From contig JAGDBO010000017.1 of assembly GCA_017959005.1 (NCBI GenBank), positions 1-64,000 of the forward strand: a DNA stretch of 64,000 nucleotides. The letters run 5' to 3'. The translations under genes and the position numbers were made by a program. The DNA comes from Bacteroidales bacterium. GTDB lineage: Bacteria > Bacteroidota > Bacteroidia > Bacteroidales > UBA932. The notes beneath the pieces were generated by a model that had not been told where the DNA came from, searched no databases, and saw only the letters and a program-made list of their open reading frames with translations. Below are positions 15,217 through 24,008 of the stretch, piece by piece. Every line of letters begins with the position of its first letter. Position 1 is the stretch's first letter.

Positions 15217-17727
15217 ATGAGATTCAAAGCATTACTTCTATCACTTATGGCCACCGCCTTTTTGGCAGCAGGCTGTACTGAGGAGGACGACATCCAAATG
15301 CCTTTTATGGATGTAAACCTGGCAAATCTCCAGTTGGATTTTTCCGAGGCTGCCTCTTCTCAGACTTTCACAATTACCGCAAACAGGTCTTGGAAAGTCA
15401 CTTGCAACGAACCTTGGATTTCTGTTGAGCCAACAAGCGGAAGCGCTTCTGACGAGCCGCAGACAATTAAGGTTTCTGTTTTGGGCAATGACCTTTTCAA
15501 CAGAACTGCAAGCGTAAAGGTCTCTATGGATTATGATTACAGAACTGTAACCGTTAACCAAAAGGGTGAATGGGGAATTCCTGAAGATCTGATTATCTAC
15601 AAGAATAACTTTGATAAGGCTCCGGCTACCCAGACCTATGGAACCGGCGGAAAGAGCTGGCCATTCACGGACCAGTCAGACTGCTGGAATAATGAAACAG
15701 GTTCTTCAAAGGATGCCATAACCTACACTATCAACGCTGTAACGGTTCGTAACAACAGCAACTCCAACGGTAACTACTCAGATTATGAGGGTAGCGGAGT
15801 GAACAACCTGTTCTTTGGTCAGAAGGCAGGATTCAAAGTAGAAAACATTAACGTAGTGGGCAGAGATTTCACACTCACATTCGGAAGTGAGAAATATCTG
15901 GCACAGGGTTCTTCAGTCTTTGATCCAACCGAATTCCACGTATGGTTGGGACCGGATCCTCAGCACATGATTGACCTTGCATACACCTTCCCTAACGGAT
16001 ATAAAGACGGAAGATGGGATCTTGCAACTACCACATTCACAGTACCTGAGGGAACTACCAAACTCTGCGTTTACTTTAAACCTGATGTTGCCAGCGCATA
16101 CAGACTGGATGACGTAAACCTCAGCCGCTCAATAACTGCAGGAACTCCTGTAGACTTCACCAACGGTGTAGATCCGGATGTTGATCCTGTAATTGGAACT
16201 GTAATGTACTTTAACAACTTTGACAAGGAGACCGCAACCCAGACTTACGGTTCAAAGGGCAACAGCTGGCCGTTTACAGACCAGTCTGACTGCTGGAGAA
16301 ACGAGACCGGTGAGGGCGTATCTGAAGTTTCATACTACAACGCAGGAATAAGCGTAAGAGCAAACAGCGCATCAGACGGTTCTTACTCAGACTATCCTGG
16401 TTCAGGTGTAAACAACCTCTTCTTTGCTTCTAATAACAGACTCAAGATTAAGAAGATAAAGACAAAGGCAGAATATCTCAACTACAGAATTTCATTCGGT
16501 GCGGAGAAGTATCTCTCATCCGGTTCTTCCGTATTTGACCCTAAGGAATTCCATGTATACGTTGGTAAGGATACTCTTCTCTGGACAGAACTTTCATACA
16601 CATTTGCAGGCGGAGAATACAAGACCGGAAGATGGGATGAGGCATCTGTTACCATCACCATCCCTGCAGGAGTTTCTGAACTCTTCTTCTGGATTACCGC
16701 AGATGTTGCAAGTGCTTACAGATTAGATGACTTTAAGGTTACAGTATCTGAGGAAGCAGGCACATCAATAGACTTCTCACAGGGCAAGAAACTGGATCCG
16801 GATGATCCTACTCCTGGCGGAGACGAATTCAAGTATAAGAAAGTAACTACAGTTACATCCGGTAAGTCTTATCTGATTGTTGCAAAGGATGCTCAGGGCG
16901 TTATGTATGCAGCCGCTCCAATTCCTGCAAACAAGAATTACGGCTACCCTGGAAAGGTAGACGTTACTGAGGAGAACGGTGTTATTACCCTCACTTCAGA
17001 TGAGAACGAATTCTTAATTGAGGAGGTTCCCGGAAATACCACTGTTACTTATACATTGAAGCAGAAAGATGGTAGATACCATTATCAATCAGGTACTTAC
17101 AACTCCATGAACGTTGCAGCTGAGGTATCTTCAGGTCAGTACTGGACAATCACTCCGCAGAATGACGGAACATTTGAGATTAAGAACACCTCTGTTAACA
17201 AGTGGTGGCAGTACTCAACCGGACACACATCCTGGGGTTCATACGCTTCCGCTCAGAGCGACGGCTTAATGCCATATCTCTATGAGAGACAGACAAGTGG
17301 CGGCGGTGGCGGCGGAGCCGGCGGAGTTGTTACCTGGGCAATAGGTTCCGGAAACCAGACCTGGAGTGCAGAGACAGACGCAACTTACGGCGCAGGTTTC
17401 TCAGCTTCTGACAACGATATGAAAGTTGGTTACTACAAGCATACCGGTTCAAGTGCTGCAGTTGCTCCAAGTTCAGACCACATAAGAGTTTACAAGAACT
17501 CAGTACTTGTAATTACCCCTACCGGCGGAAAGAAGGTAAAGAAGGTAGAGATTGAGACTACAGGTGCAAGCTATACATACGATATGGTTATTCTTGCACC
17601 GGGCAGCGGAACCGCTACAAAGAGCGGTACCACAATCACTTGGGAGGGAACGTCCGTAACTCCTTTTGTAGCACACGCTACAGCCGGACAGGTAAGAGTT
17701 AAGACTTTAAAAGTAACAATAGAATAA
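15217..17727 (+). CDS. surface lipoprotein: BACON domain plus duplicated beta module
   Basis: 836 aa from the ATG at 15217 (a longer frame overlapping the sirtuin gene is spurious). Lipobox AAGC gives a lipidated Cys20. A BACON domain (about 36-116) is followed by two copies of a roughly 190-residue module (about 124-314 and 326-520), each with SWPFTDQSDCW, GSGVNNLFF, SSVFDPxEFHV and DVASAYRLDD. A further beta domain, a Gly-rich linker and a C-terminal beta-sandwich (about 700-836) follow. BACON domains usually mediate surface or carbohydrate contacts. No catalytic motif is visible. It heads the probable nucleic-acid-processing locus. Confidence 0.82.
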   Translation: MRFKALLLSLMATAFLAAGCTEEDDIQMPFMDVNLANLQLDFSEAASSQTFTITANRSWKVTCNEPWISVEPTSGSASDEPQTIKVSVLGNDLFNRTASVKVSMDYDYRTVTVNQKGEWGIPEDLIIYKNNFDKAPATQTYGTGGKSWPFTDQSDCWNNETGSSKDAITYTINAVTVRNNSNSNGNYSDYEGSGVNNLFFGQKAGFKVENINVVGRDFTLTFGSEKYLAQGSSVFDPTEFHVWLGPDPQHMIDLAYTFPNGYKDGRWDLATTTFTVPEGTTKLCVYFKPDVASAYRLDDVNLSRSITAGTPVDFTNGVDPDVDPVIGTVMYFNNFDKETATQTYGSKGNSWPFTDQSDCWRNETGEGVSEVSYYNAGISVRANSASDGSYSDYPGSGVNNLFFASNNRLKIKKIKTKAEYLNYRISFGAEKYLSSGSSVFDPKEFHVYVGKDTLLWTELSYTFAGGEYKTGRWDEASVTITIPAGVSELFFWITADVASAYRLDDFKVTVSEEAGTSIDFSQGKKLDPDDPTPGGDEFKYKKVTTVTSGKSYLIVAKDAQGVMYAAAPIPANKNYGYPGKVDVTEENGVITLTSDENEFLIEEVPGNTTVTYTLKQKDGRYHYQSGTYNSMNVAAEVSSGQYWTITPQNDGTFEIKNTSVNKWWQYSTGHTSWGSYASAQSDGLMPYLYERQTSGGGGGGAGGVVTWAIGSGNQTWSAETDATYGAGFSASDNDMKVGYYKHTGSSAAVAPSSDHIRVYKNSVLVITPTGGKKVKKVEIETTGASYTYDMVILAPGSGTATKSGTTITWEGTSVTPFVAHATAGQVRVKTLKVTIE

Positions 17728-17728
17728 G

Positions 17729-18931
17729 GTGAAACAGATAAGATACATACTGCTGTTTACGGCCCTGGCAACAACACTGTTGCTGGTGGCCGCCTGCGGC
17801 GGTGGCGGAGGAGGCAGTAACGGAACTACACCGTCCCCTAAACCGGACCCCGTTAACCCTACAACTCCGGCCTCTGTAACCTTCAAACAGCCTAGCGTTG
17901 AGGCGGCTAAGGGAAGCCAGTTCATTGTCATTACGGCAAGCGGAGCATGGACCCTTACCTCTTCACAGAGCTGGCTGAAGGTGAGTCAGAGTTCCGGAAG
18001 CGGCAACACATCTACGGTTTCCGTCTCATACGAGGCGAACACCTCAAATGATGCCCGCACCGCCACACTCACCCTTACCTGCGGCGGTTCTTCTGCTACG
18101 GCAACTCTCACTCAGAAGGGAGCCGGCCCTGCAACCACAACGGTTACTTCACCGGGGTGGCTGGAACTTCCTGAACTCAAACTGGCAAGCGGACATAAGT
18201 TTGTCTATCACCAGTTTACATCTTCAGGTAAGACGGGCAGATGTTTCTCTTTTGACTGGAGTCCGAGTGATTTGGTTGCTATGTGGGTAGCCTATCCTCT
18301 GAACAACTCCCTCAAGGGAAGCGGCAACAGAACAGACGCCTGGGGTTATGACCCGGATATTGTAACTGCAGACCAGCCTACCCTCTTCTCAGCATACAAG
18401 GGTTCAGGCAGTTACAGTTATGACAGAGGTCACCAGCTTCCAAGCGCAGACCGCCTCAGTTATCAGGACAACGTTATGACCTTCTACTTTACCAATATGA
18501 CTCCTCAGCTAAATGCCTTTAACGGAGGTATTTGGGCAAATGCGGAGACTCTGGTGAGAAACTGGGCTTCCAAGTGTGACACACTCTACGTTGTTACGGG
18601 ATGTGTTGTAAAGGGAAGTACTCAGAAGGCGTATGATAATAACAATAAGGCTGTTACCGTTCCGGTAGCTTACTGGAAGGCAGTTCTCAGATACAGCAAC
18701 GGAAGCACTCTGGGATACAGCGGTTATATGGGATTGGCTATGTACTTTGAGCACAAGGGTTACAGTCAGAACTCCATCACAAGTTCATCTACATCCATTG
18801 TGATGAGTATAGACGCTCTTGAGGCAAAAATTGGCATAGACCTCTTCCCTAACCTTGCTACCAAGATGGGCCAGACTGTTTCAAATCAGGTTGAGGCTGA
18901 GGACCCTACAAAGAATTCTTACTGGTGGTAA
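17729..18931 (+). CDS. lipoprotein: BACON domain plus DNA/RNA non-specific endonuclease
   Basis: 400 aa with a GTG start at 17729, one base after the previous stop; no better start fits the signal peptide. Lipobox LVAAC followed by six glycines suggests surface export. A BACON domain (about 50-130) is followed by a NUC1-type beta-beta-alpha-metal nuclease domain with YDRGHQLPSADR, where the His of DRGH is the general base, and TNMTPQLNAFNGGIW, which supplies the metal-binding Asn. It should cleave DNA or RNA at the cell surface. Neighbours on both sides belong to the same locus. Confidence 0.9.
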   Translation: MKQIRYILLFTALATTLLLVAACGGGGGGSNGTTPSPKPDPVNPTTPASVTFKQPSVEAAKGSQFIVITASGAWTLTSSQSWLKVSQSSGSGNTSTVSVSYEANTSNDARTATLTLTCGGSSATATLTQKGAGPATTTVTSPGWLELPELKLASGHKFVYHQFTSSGKTGRCFSFDWSPSDLVAMWVAYPLNNSLKGSGNRTDAWGYDPDIVTADQPTLFSAYKGSGSYSYDRGHQLPSADRLSYQDNVMTFYFTNMTPQLNAFNGGIWANAETLVRNWASKCDTLYVVTGCVVKGSTQKAYDNNNKAVTVPVAYWKAVLRYSNGSTLGYSGYMGLAMYFEHKGYSQNSITSSSTSIVMSIDALEAKIGIDLFPNLATKMGQTVSNQVEAEDPTKNSYWW

Positions 18932-18943
18932 ACTCTATGACAG

Positions 18944-20023
18944 ATGAAGAAGAATATTACATATAAGATAATGATCCTGGCGGCTCTGCTGCTCTTTGTC
19001 TTCCTCAAACAGGGAATGTCACAGAAGAGTAAGAGTTATGTCATCGGATTTTATAATGTAGAGAACCTCTTTGATACGTTTCACGATATTGGCAAAGGAG
19101 ACTTTGAATATCTGCCGGACGGTGCAAACGAGTGGACTGCTGCTAAATACAACAAGAAGCTCCACAACATGGCTACCGTCATAAGAGATATGAAGGAGGA
19201 CAACAAGGCCTGGCACGCTGTGCTGGGACTGAGTGAGGTGGAGAACCGCCACGCTTTGGAAGACCTTGTAAGTCAGCCGGAAATTGCAGAGGCCAACTAT
19301 CAGATTGTCCACTTTGAAGGACCGGATTACAGAGGTGTAGACGTTGCTCTGCTCTATGACCCAACCAAGTTCCAACTGTTGGAAGAGGTTGCAATTCCTT
19401 ACAACTTTGAGAGCAAGAGGATAACTTTTACGGACACCGTGGATATGAAGAGATTTCTTACAAGAGATATCCTTATGGCCCGCGGTATGTTGGGAGGAGA
19501 GATGTTCGCTTTCTATGTGGCTCACCTTCCGTCCAGAGCCAAGACGGACGAAAGGAGATGCCGCGGTGCGGAAATTATTCACGATCACGCCGTTGAACTG
19601 ATGAAGGAGTTCCCTGGGATTAAGATTGTTGTGATGGGAGATATGAATGACAACCCAACGGACAGAAGTATGACCAAATACCTTCACGGAAGAGAGAAGA
19701 TAGATGAGTTGAAAGATGACGACTTCTTCAACCCGTTTATCGCTATGTACAAAAACGGCTATGGCTCACTGGCTTACAGAGGCGCCTGGAATATCTTTGA
19801 TATCATCATGGTGAACAAGAGCCTCGCACAGGCAAAAGAGGGTACTCTGAAAATTGTACCTATCGTGAAGAAAAAATATTACGGAAGAGTTTTCCACAAA
19901 CCTTACATGGAGGTGCAGGAGGGACAGTATAAAGGTACGCCTTTCAGGACTTTCCAGGGCGGTGCCTTCATTGGAGGCTATAGCGATCACTTCCCTACTT
20001 ACATAGTTGTAACAAATAAATAA
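18944..20023 (+). CDS. secreted endonuclease/exonuclease/phosphatase-family protein
   Basis: 359 aa with a signal anchor or signal peptide (residues 1-26, ending GMSQ). EEP-superfamily motifs occur in order: GFYNVENLFD, GLSEVENR (metal-binding Glu), DYRGVDVALLY, VVMGDMNDNPTD and the catalytic GGYSDHFP. The superfamily includes DNase I and phosphodiesterases. Export and position between a surface nuclease and a TonB receptor suggest it shortens or dephosphorylates nucleic-acid fragments in the periplasm or at the surface. Exact substrate is inference. Confidence 0.9.
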   Translation: MKKNITYKIMILAALLLFVFLKQGMSQKSKSYVIGFYNVENLFDTFHDIGKGDFEYLPDGANEWTAAKYNKKLHNMATVIRDMKEDNKAWHAVLGLSEVENRHALEDLVSQPEIAEANYQIVHFEGPDYRGVDVALLYDPTKFQLLEEVAIPYNFESKRITFTDTVDMKRFLTRDILMARGMLGGEMFAFYVAHLPSRAKTDERRCRGAEIIHDHAVELMKEFPGIKIVVMGDMNDNPTDRSMTKYLHGREKIDELKDDDFFNPFIAMYKNGYGSLAYRGAWNIFDIIMVNKSLAQAKEGTLKIVPIVKKKYYGRVFHKPYMEVQEGQYKGTPFRTFQGGAFIGGYSDHFPTYIVVTNK

Positions 20024-20034
20024 ATGATAATAAT

Positions 20035-22974
20035 ATGTTAAAGAAAATTTCCTTGGTAATTGCCATCCTCTTTACATCACTAAGCCTTCAGGCTCAGAGT
20101 AATACGGGTGGCGTAAAGGGAACGGTAATCAACCGTGCAGACCGTACTCCGGTCTACAACGTCTCGCTTACCCTTACAAAGGGCGGTGAGGCTGTTGCAA
20201 AAGGCACCACTGATTCCGACGGTAATTTCTTGATTTCCAACATTGCAGATGGAGTTTACTCCCTTGTCTTTGCAGCGGACAATTACGTGCAGACAAGGGT
20301 GGGCGTTACCATTGCAGAGGGAAAGATTAAGGATCTGTTTACCGTCTCCCTATCTCCTGTAGTTGCAATTTCAGACACAGGATCTGAGGAGGATCAGGCG
20401 GAGTTTGAGTTGGATGATGACGGTTATTCAGATAACCCTACCGTTCTCTACGGACAGAATGACGTCTTCAACAACCTCTCTTACAACTTCTCCTCCATCA
20501 GATTTAAGGCTCGCGGTTATACCAGTGAGTCTCAGGAAGTTGAACTGGCCGGCATCAAACTCAACGATGCAACTACCGGCAGCTCTCCGTTCTCTCTGTG
20601 GAGCGGTCTTAACGAGGCAACAAGAACCAAGTTCACCGTTAACGGCTCTGAAATTTCAAGCTACGGATTTGGCGGTTACAACGGTCTTACCAACATCCCC
20701 GTTAACGCTTCCAACGTTCGTAAAGGCTGGAGAGCCAGCGTAATGACAAACAGCGCTCTCTACAGAACCCGCTTTATGCTCACCTACGCATCAGGCGTTA
20801 TGGACAGCGGCTGGTCTTACGCATTCAGCGTATCTGCCCGTCTGGGTGGGAATGACTGGATTCACGGCGTTTACTACAAGTCTTTCGGTTACTACTTTGG
20901 TATTGAAAAGACTTTTGGTAAGGGAAGTAAGATTGGAGCAATGGTACTCGGAACTCCGGGCCAGAGAGGCGTGCAGATGGCTGCCACCCAGGAGGTTTAT
21001 GACCTTATGGGAGACAACATGTACAACCCTAACTGGGGCTACCAGAACGGCAAGCTGAGAAACGCCAGAGTTAGAAGGACTCACGAGCCTATCACCATTC
21101 TCAAGTATGACTATGAGCCTTCAGACAAATTCAGAGGAACCCTCACCGCTCTCTACAGATTTGGTATGAACGGTTACTCCGCTCTGGACTGGTATGACGC
21201 ATACGAAGCAAAGCCGGATTATTACAGAAACCTTCCAAGTTACTTCTGGAATGAGAATCCGGATTATAACCGCAACAATATGCAGAAATACCTCTGGACA
21301 AAAGATGCCTGGATGTCTAATCTGGATAACATTGCACACGTAAACTTTGACCGTTTCTACAACGTAAACAAAAACAACAGAACCACTCACGGCCTCCGTT
21401 CAAAGTATATAATTGAGGAGAGAAGAGTAGACCAGAAGGACTTCAACTTTGGAGGCAACTTCAAGTGGAAGATTAAAAACTGGCTCACTCTCACCGGCGG
21501 ATTCACCTACAAGTGGAACAGAAGTGACAACTACAAGAAGATAAAGGATCTGCTGGGCGGTGAGTACTATGTTAACATTGACCAGTTTGCAGAGAGAGAC
21601 TACGCTTCCAACGAGGCTTTCATTCAGAATGACCTCAACTACTTCTTTAAGAACGGCAACGCAGAAATCCTCTATAAGGGAGACAGATACGGATACAGCT
21701 ACATTGCCAATATCCGTAACTTCACCGGATGGATGAACTGGACCTTCAAGGCAGGAGGTTTCCAAGCAGACTTGGCCGGCAAGGTTGAGAGAACCAAATT
21801 ATGGAGAGACGGTAAATACCGTAAAGGTCTCTTTGCAGGTCTGAATGAAGACGGCAGTGAGATTTTCTACAAGGGAGAACTCATTACCAGGTATGACGTA
21901 AACGGCAAGCCTATAACATCTTACGGCTGCAGTGAGAAACCTGAGTTTACCACCTGGAGTGCAAAGGGTATGCTGAGTTACACATTCGGAGGAAGCCACC
22001 GCCTGAGCGTAAGCGGCGGTATCTTTACAGATCCTCCTAAGTTCAACAAGGCATTTGTCTCTCCAAGAACCAGAAACACTCTGATTCCTAACCTGGACAA
22101 AACCAAGATTGTATCTGCAGATGCAACCTACTCTTTCAACACCAACAGCGTAAACTTCAGACTCACAGGATTCTTCACAACCATTAAGGATCAGACGGAC
22201 CTTATGAGTATGTATGACGATGTTCAGAACTCAATGACCAACTTTGCACTTAGAGGAATGGACGAGCGCCACATGGGTATTGAGATGGGATTCAAGGTTC
22301 CTACCTTTGTTCCGGATCTCTCAATTGTTGGAGCACTCAGTTACGGAGAGTATGTTTACACATCCAATCCAAGAATGACCCAGACCTTTGACAACACAAC
22401 CGAATACATTGTAAATGATGAGGTTGTGCCTTACTGGAAGAGCCATCCTATTTTCCAGAAGGACGGCAACGGCAACTATGTTAGGGACGAGAAGGGCAGA
22501 TACGTAGTTGAGAAATTCCAGAAGCACTATGTTCCGGGAACTCCGCAATTTGCTGCCTCTGTGGGCCTTTCTTACACCTATGACTACTGGTTCATAGATG
22601 TCAATGCAAACTTCTTTGACAAATCATATCTGAGCATGAACCCGTTCCTGAGAACAGACCTTCCAACCGCAGGACCGGATAAGATTATCACCCCTGCAGA
22701 GGTTGAGTACATGGCTGCTCAGGAGAAGTTCAAGAAGGCCTGGATAGTAAATCTGAGCCTTGGAAAGTCCTTCTACATCAAGCGTAAATATCAGTTGGGC
22801 TTCAATGTAAACGTCAACAACCTTCTCAACAACAAGGGTGTAAAGACGGGAGGATTTGAGCAGAGCCGCCTTGTGGAGAACACCGTAAGCAAGGAGCGCT
22901 ACTACAAGTTTGACAACAAGTATTTCTATATGCCTGGACTCAACTATATGGTTAATCTCTATTTCAGATTCTAA
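20035..22974 (+). CDS. TonB-dependent receptor of the nucleic-acid locus
   Basis: 979 aa: signal peptide (to LQAQ), carboxypeptidase-regulatory-like domain (about 25-110), an acidic segment (GSEEDQAEFELDDDGYSD), a plug region, and a barrel ending in MVNLYFRF with the terminal Phe expected of outer-membrane proteins. It should import a substrate using ExbBD-TonB energy; such genes occur at 40018-41994. Unlike SusC it has no SusD partner; instead a DUF5689 OB-fold lipoprotein follows 12 nt downstream. Degraded nucleic acid or nucleotide is the likely cargo by context. Confidence 0.87.
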   Translation: MLKKISLVIAILFTSLSLQAQSNTGGVKGTVINRADRTPVYNVSLTLTKGGEAVAKGTTDSDGNFLISNIADGVYSLVFAADNYVQTRVGVTIAEGKIKDLFTVSLSPVVAISDTGSEEDQAEFELDDDGYSDNPTVLYGQNDVFNNLSYNFSSIRFKARGYTSESQEVELAGIKLNDATTGSSPFSLWSGLNEATRTKFTVNGSEISSYGFGGYNGLTNIPVNASNVRKGWRASVMTNSALYRTRFMLTYASGVMDSGWSYAFSVSARLGGNDWIHGVYYKSFGYYFGIEKTFGKGSKIGAMVLGTPGQRGVQMAATQEVYDLMGDNMYNPNWGYQNGKLRNARVRRTHEPITILKYDYEPSDKFRGTLTALYRFGMNGYSALDWYDAYEAKPDYYRNLPSYFWNENPDYNRNNMQKYLWTKDAWMSNLDNIAHVNFDRFYNVNKNNRTTHGLRSKYIIEERRVDQKDFNFGGNFKWKIKNWLTLTGGFTYKWNRSDNYKKIKDLLGGEYYVNIDQFAERDYASNEAFIQNDLNYFFKNGNAEILYKGDRYGYSYIANIRNFTGWMNWTFKAGGFQADLAGKVERTKLWRDGKYRKGLFAGLNEDGSEIFYKGELITRYDVNGKPITSYGCSEKPEFTTWSAKGMLSYTFGGSHRLSVSGGIFTDPPKFNKAFVSPRTRNTLIPNLDKTKIVSADATYSFNTNSVNFRLTGFFTTIKDQTDLMSMYDDVQNSMTNFALRGMDERHMGIEMGFKVPTFVPDLSIVGALSYGEYVYTSNPRMTQTFDNTTEYIVNDEVVPYWKSHPIFQKDGNGNYVRDEKGRYVVEKFQKHYVPGTPQFAASVGLSYTYDYWFIDVNANFFDKSYLSMNPFLRTDLPTAGPDKIITPAEVEYMAAQEKFKKAWIVNLSLGKSFYIKRKYQLGFNVNVNNLLNNKGVKTGGFEQSRLVENTVSKERYYKFDNKYFYMPGLNYMVNLYFRF

Positions 22975-22986
22975 AACGCAAAGACT

Positions 22987-23994
22987 ATGAAAAAGTTATA
23001 CACTATTATATTCATTTTTGCTGTTGCACTCTTTGTTGCATCTTCATGCCACGAGTGGGATCCGGTTCTGAAAAAGTATGATGAACCACAAAGTGACGAG
23101 GTAGATGACATTAAGGCAAACACCACAATAGCAGCCGTTAAGGCTCTCTATGTAGACAAACCTGTTCACATTGAGAAGAACCTTATCATTGGCGGCCAGG
23201 TGATCTCTTCAGACCAGGGAGGTAACGTTTACCGCTCCATGTATATTCAGGATGCTACTGGCGCCATCGAGATAAAGATGGGTAAGACAAGTCTTTACAA
23301 TGACTACCGCCCGGGCAGATGGGTATATGTGAAGTTGGACGGACTTACTCTGGGTGCATACGAAGGCATGCTTCAGATTGGTCTTGAGGATCCTACAGGT
23401 GAGTATGAGACCACCTATCTGGATGCTCAGAGAATCATAGACCTTCACGTATTCAAGGGCAAAGTGGCAGACCCTGTTACTCCTGCAGTAATTGGTCCGG
23501 AAGATCTTACAAAACCGGAAAAATTCCAGACTCTTGTAACTCTGAACGGCCTTACCTACGCCAACGAGGTCTTTGCAATCCTCTATCCTGCAGATGAAAA
23601 CGCAGGTAACGGAAAGAGAGTTTACCTCTCAGACAAGACCTGGGGTATCAACACCTGGGCAATGAGCGCCAACCAGATGCAGAAGTACCTTGATTCCGGA
23701 ATTTGGGATGCCGCAGTTACCTCAGACAAGACCATGACCGTTGCAGAAATGAGAGAACAGAACGCTCTCTCCATATCTGCAAACTATGTTTCCCATTACT
23801 TTACAATGGGAACCGTTCAGGTTCAGGTTCGTACCAGCGGATACTCCAAATTTGCAGATTATAAATTGGATGAGGATGTTCTGGCCAAGAAGGCTACTTA
23901 CAGTCTGACCGGTATTCTCACCAACTACAGAGGAGCACCTCAGTTTGTAATTCTGGATGAATCCTGCATTAAGGTAGAAGTTCCGGTAGATTAA
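22987..23994 (+). CDS. DUF5689 OB-fold lipoprotein
   Basis: 335 aa. Lipobox VASSC gives lipidated Cys21. The region from about residue 45 (VKALYVDKPVHIEKNLIIGG through YRSMYIQDATGAIEIKMG) has the pattern of DUF5689, an OB-fold module related to that of the Bacillus nuclease YhcR. A second OB-like segment lies at the C-terminus (ATYSLTGILTNYRGAPQFVI). OB folds commonly bind single-stranded nucleic acid, so this may act as the surface binding partner of the TonB receptor, in the place a SusD would hold. No catalytic residues are seen. Confidence 0.82.
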   Translation: MKKLYTIIFIFAVALFVASSCHEWDPVLKKYDEPQSDEVDDIKANTTIAAVKALYVDKPVHIEKNLIIGGQVISSDQGGNVYRSMYIQDATGAIEIKMGKTSLYNDYRPGRWVYVKLDGLTLGAYEGMLQIGLEDPTGEYETTYLDAQRIIDLHVFKGKVADPVTPAVIGPEDLTKPEKFQTLVTLNGLTYANEVFAILYPADENAGNGKRVYLSDKTWGINTWAMSANQMQKYLDSGIWDAAVTSDKTMTVAEMREQNALSISANYVSHYFTMGTVQVQVRTSGYSKFADYKLDEDVLAKKATYSLTGILTNYRGAPQFVILDESCIKVEVPVD

Positions 23995-24008
23995 TTAAAC
24001 AAAGAATA

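Noticed and set aside
20035..23994. A SusC/SusD pair
   Set aside because: The second gene is a DUF5689 OB-fold lipoprotein with no SusD tetratricopeptide-like helical features.
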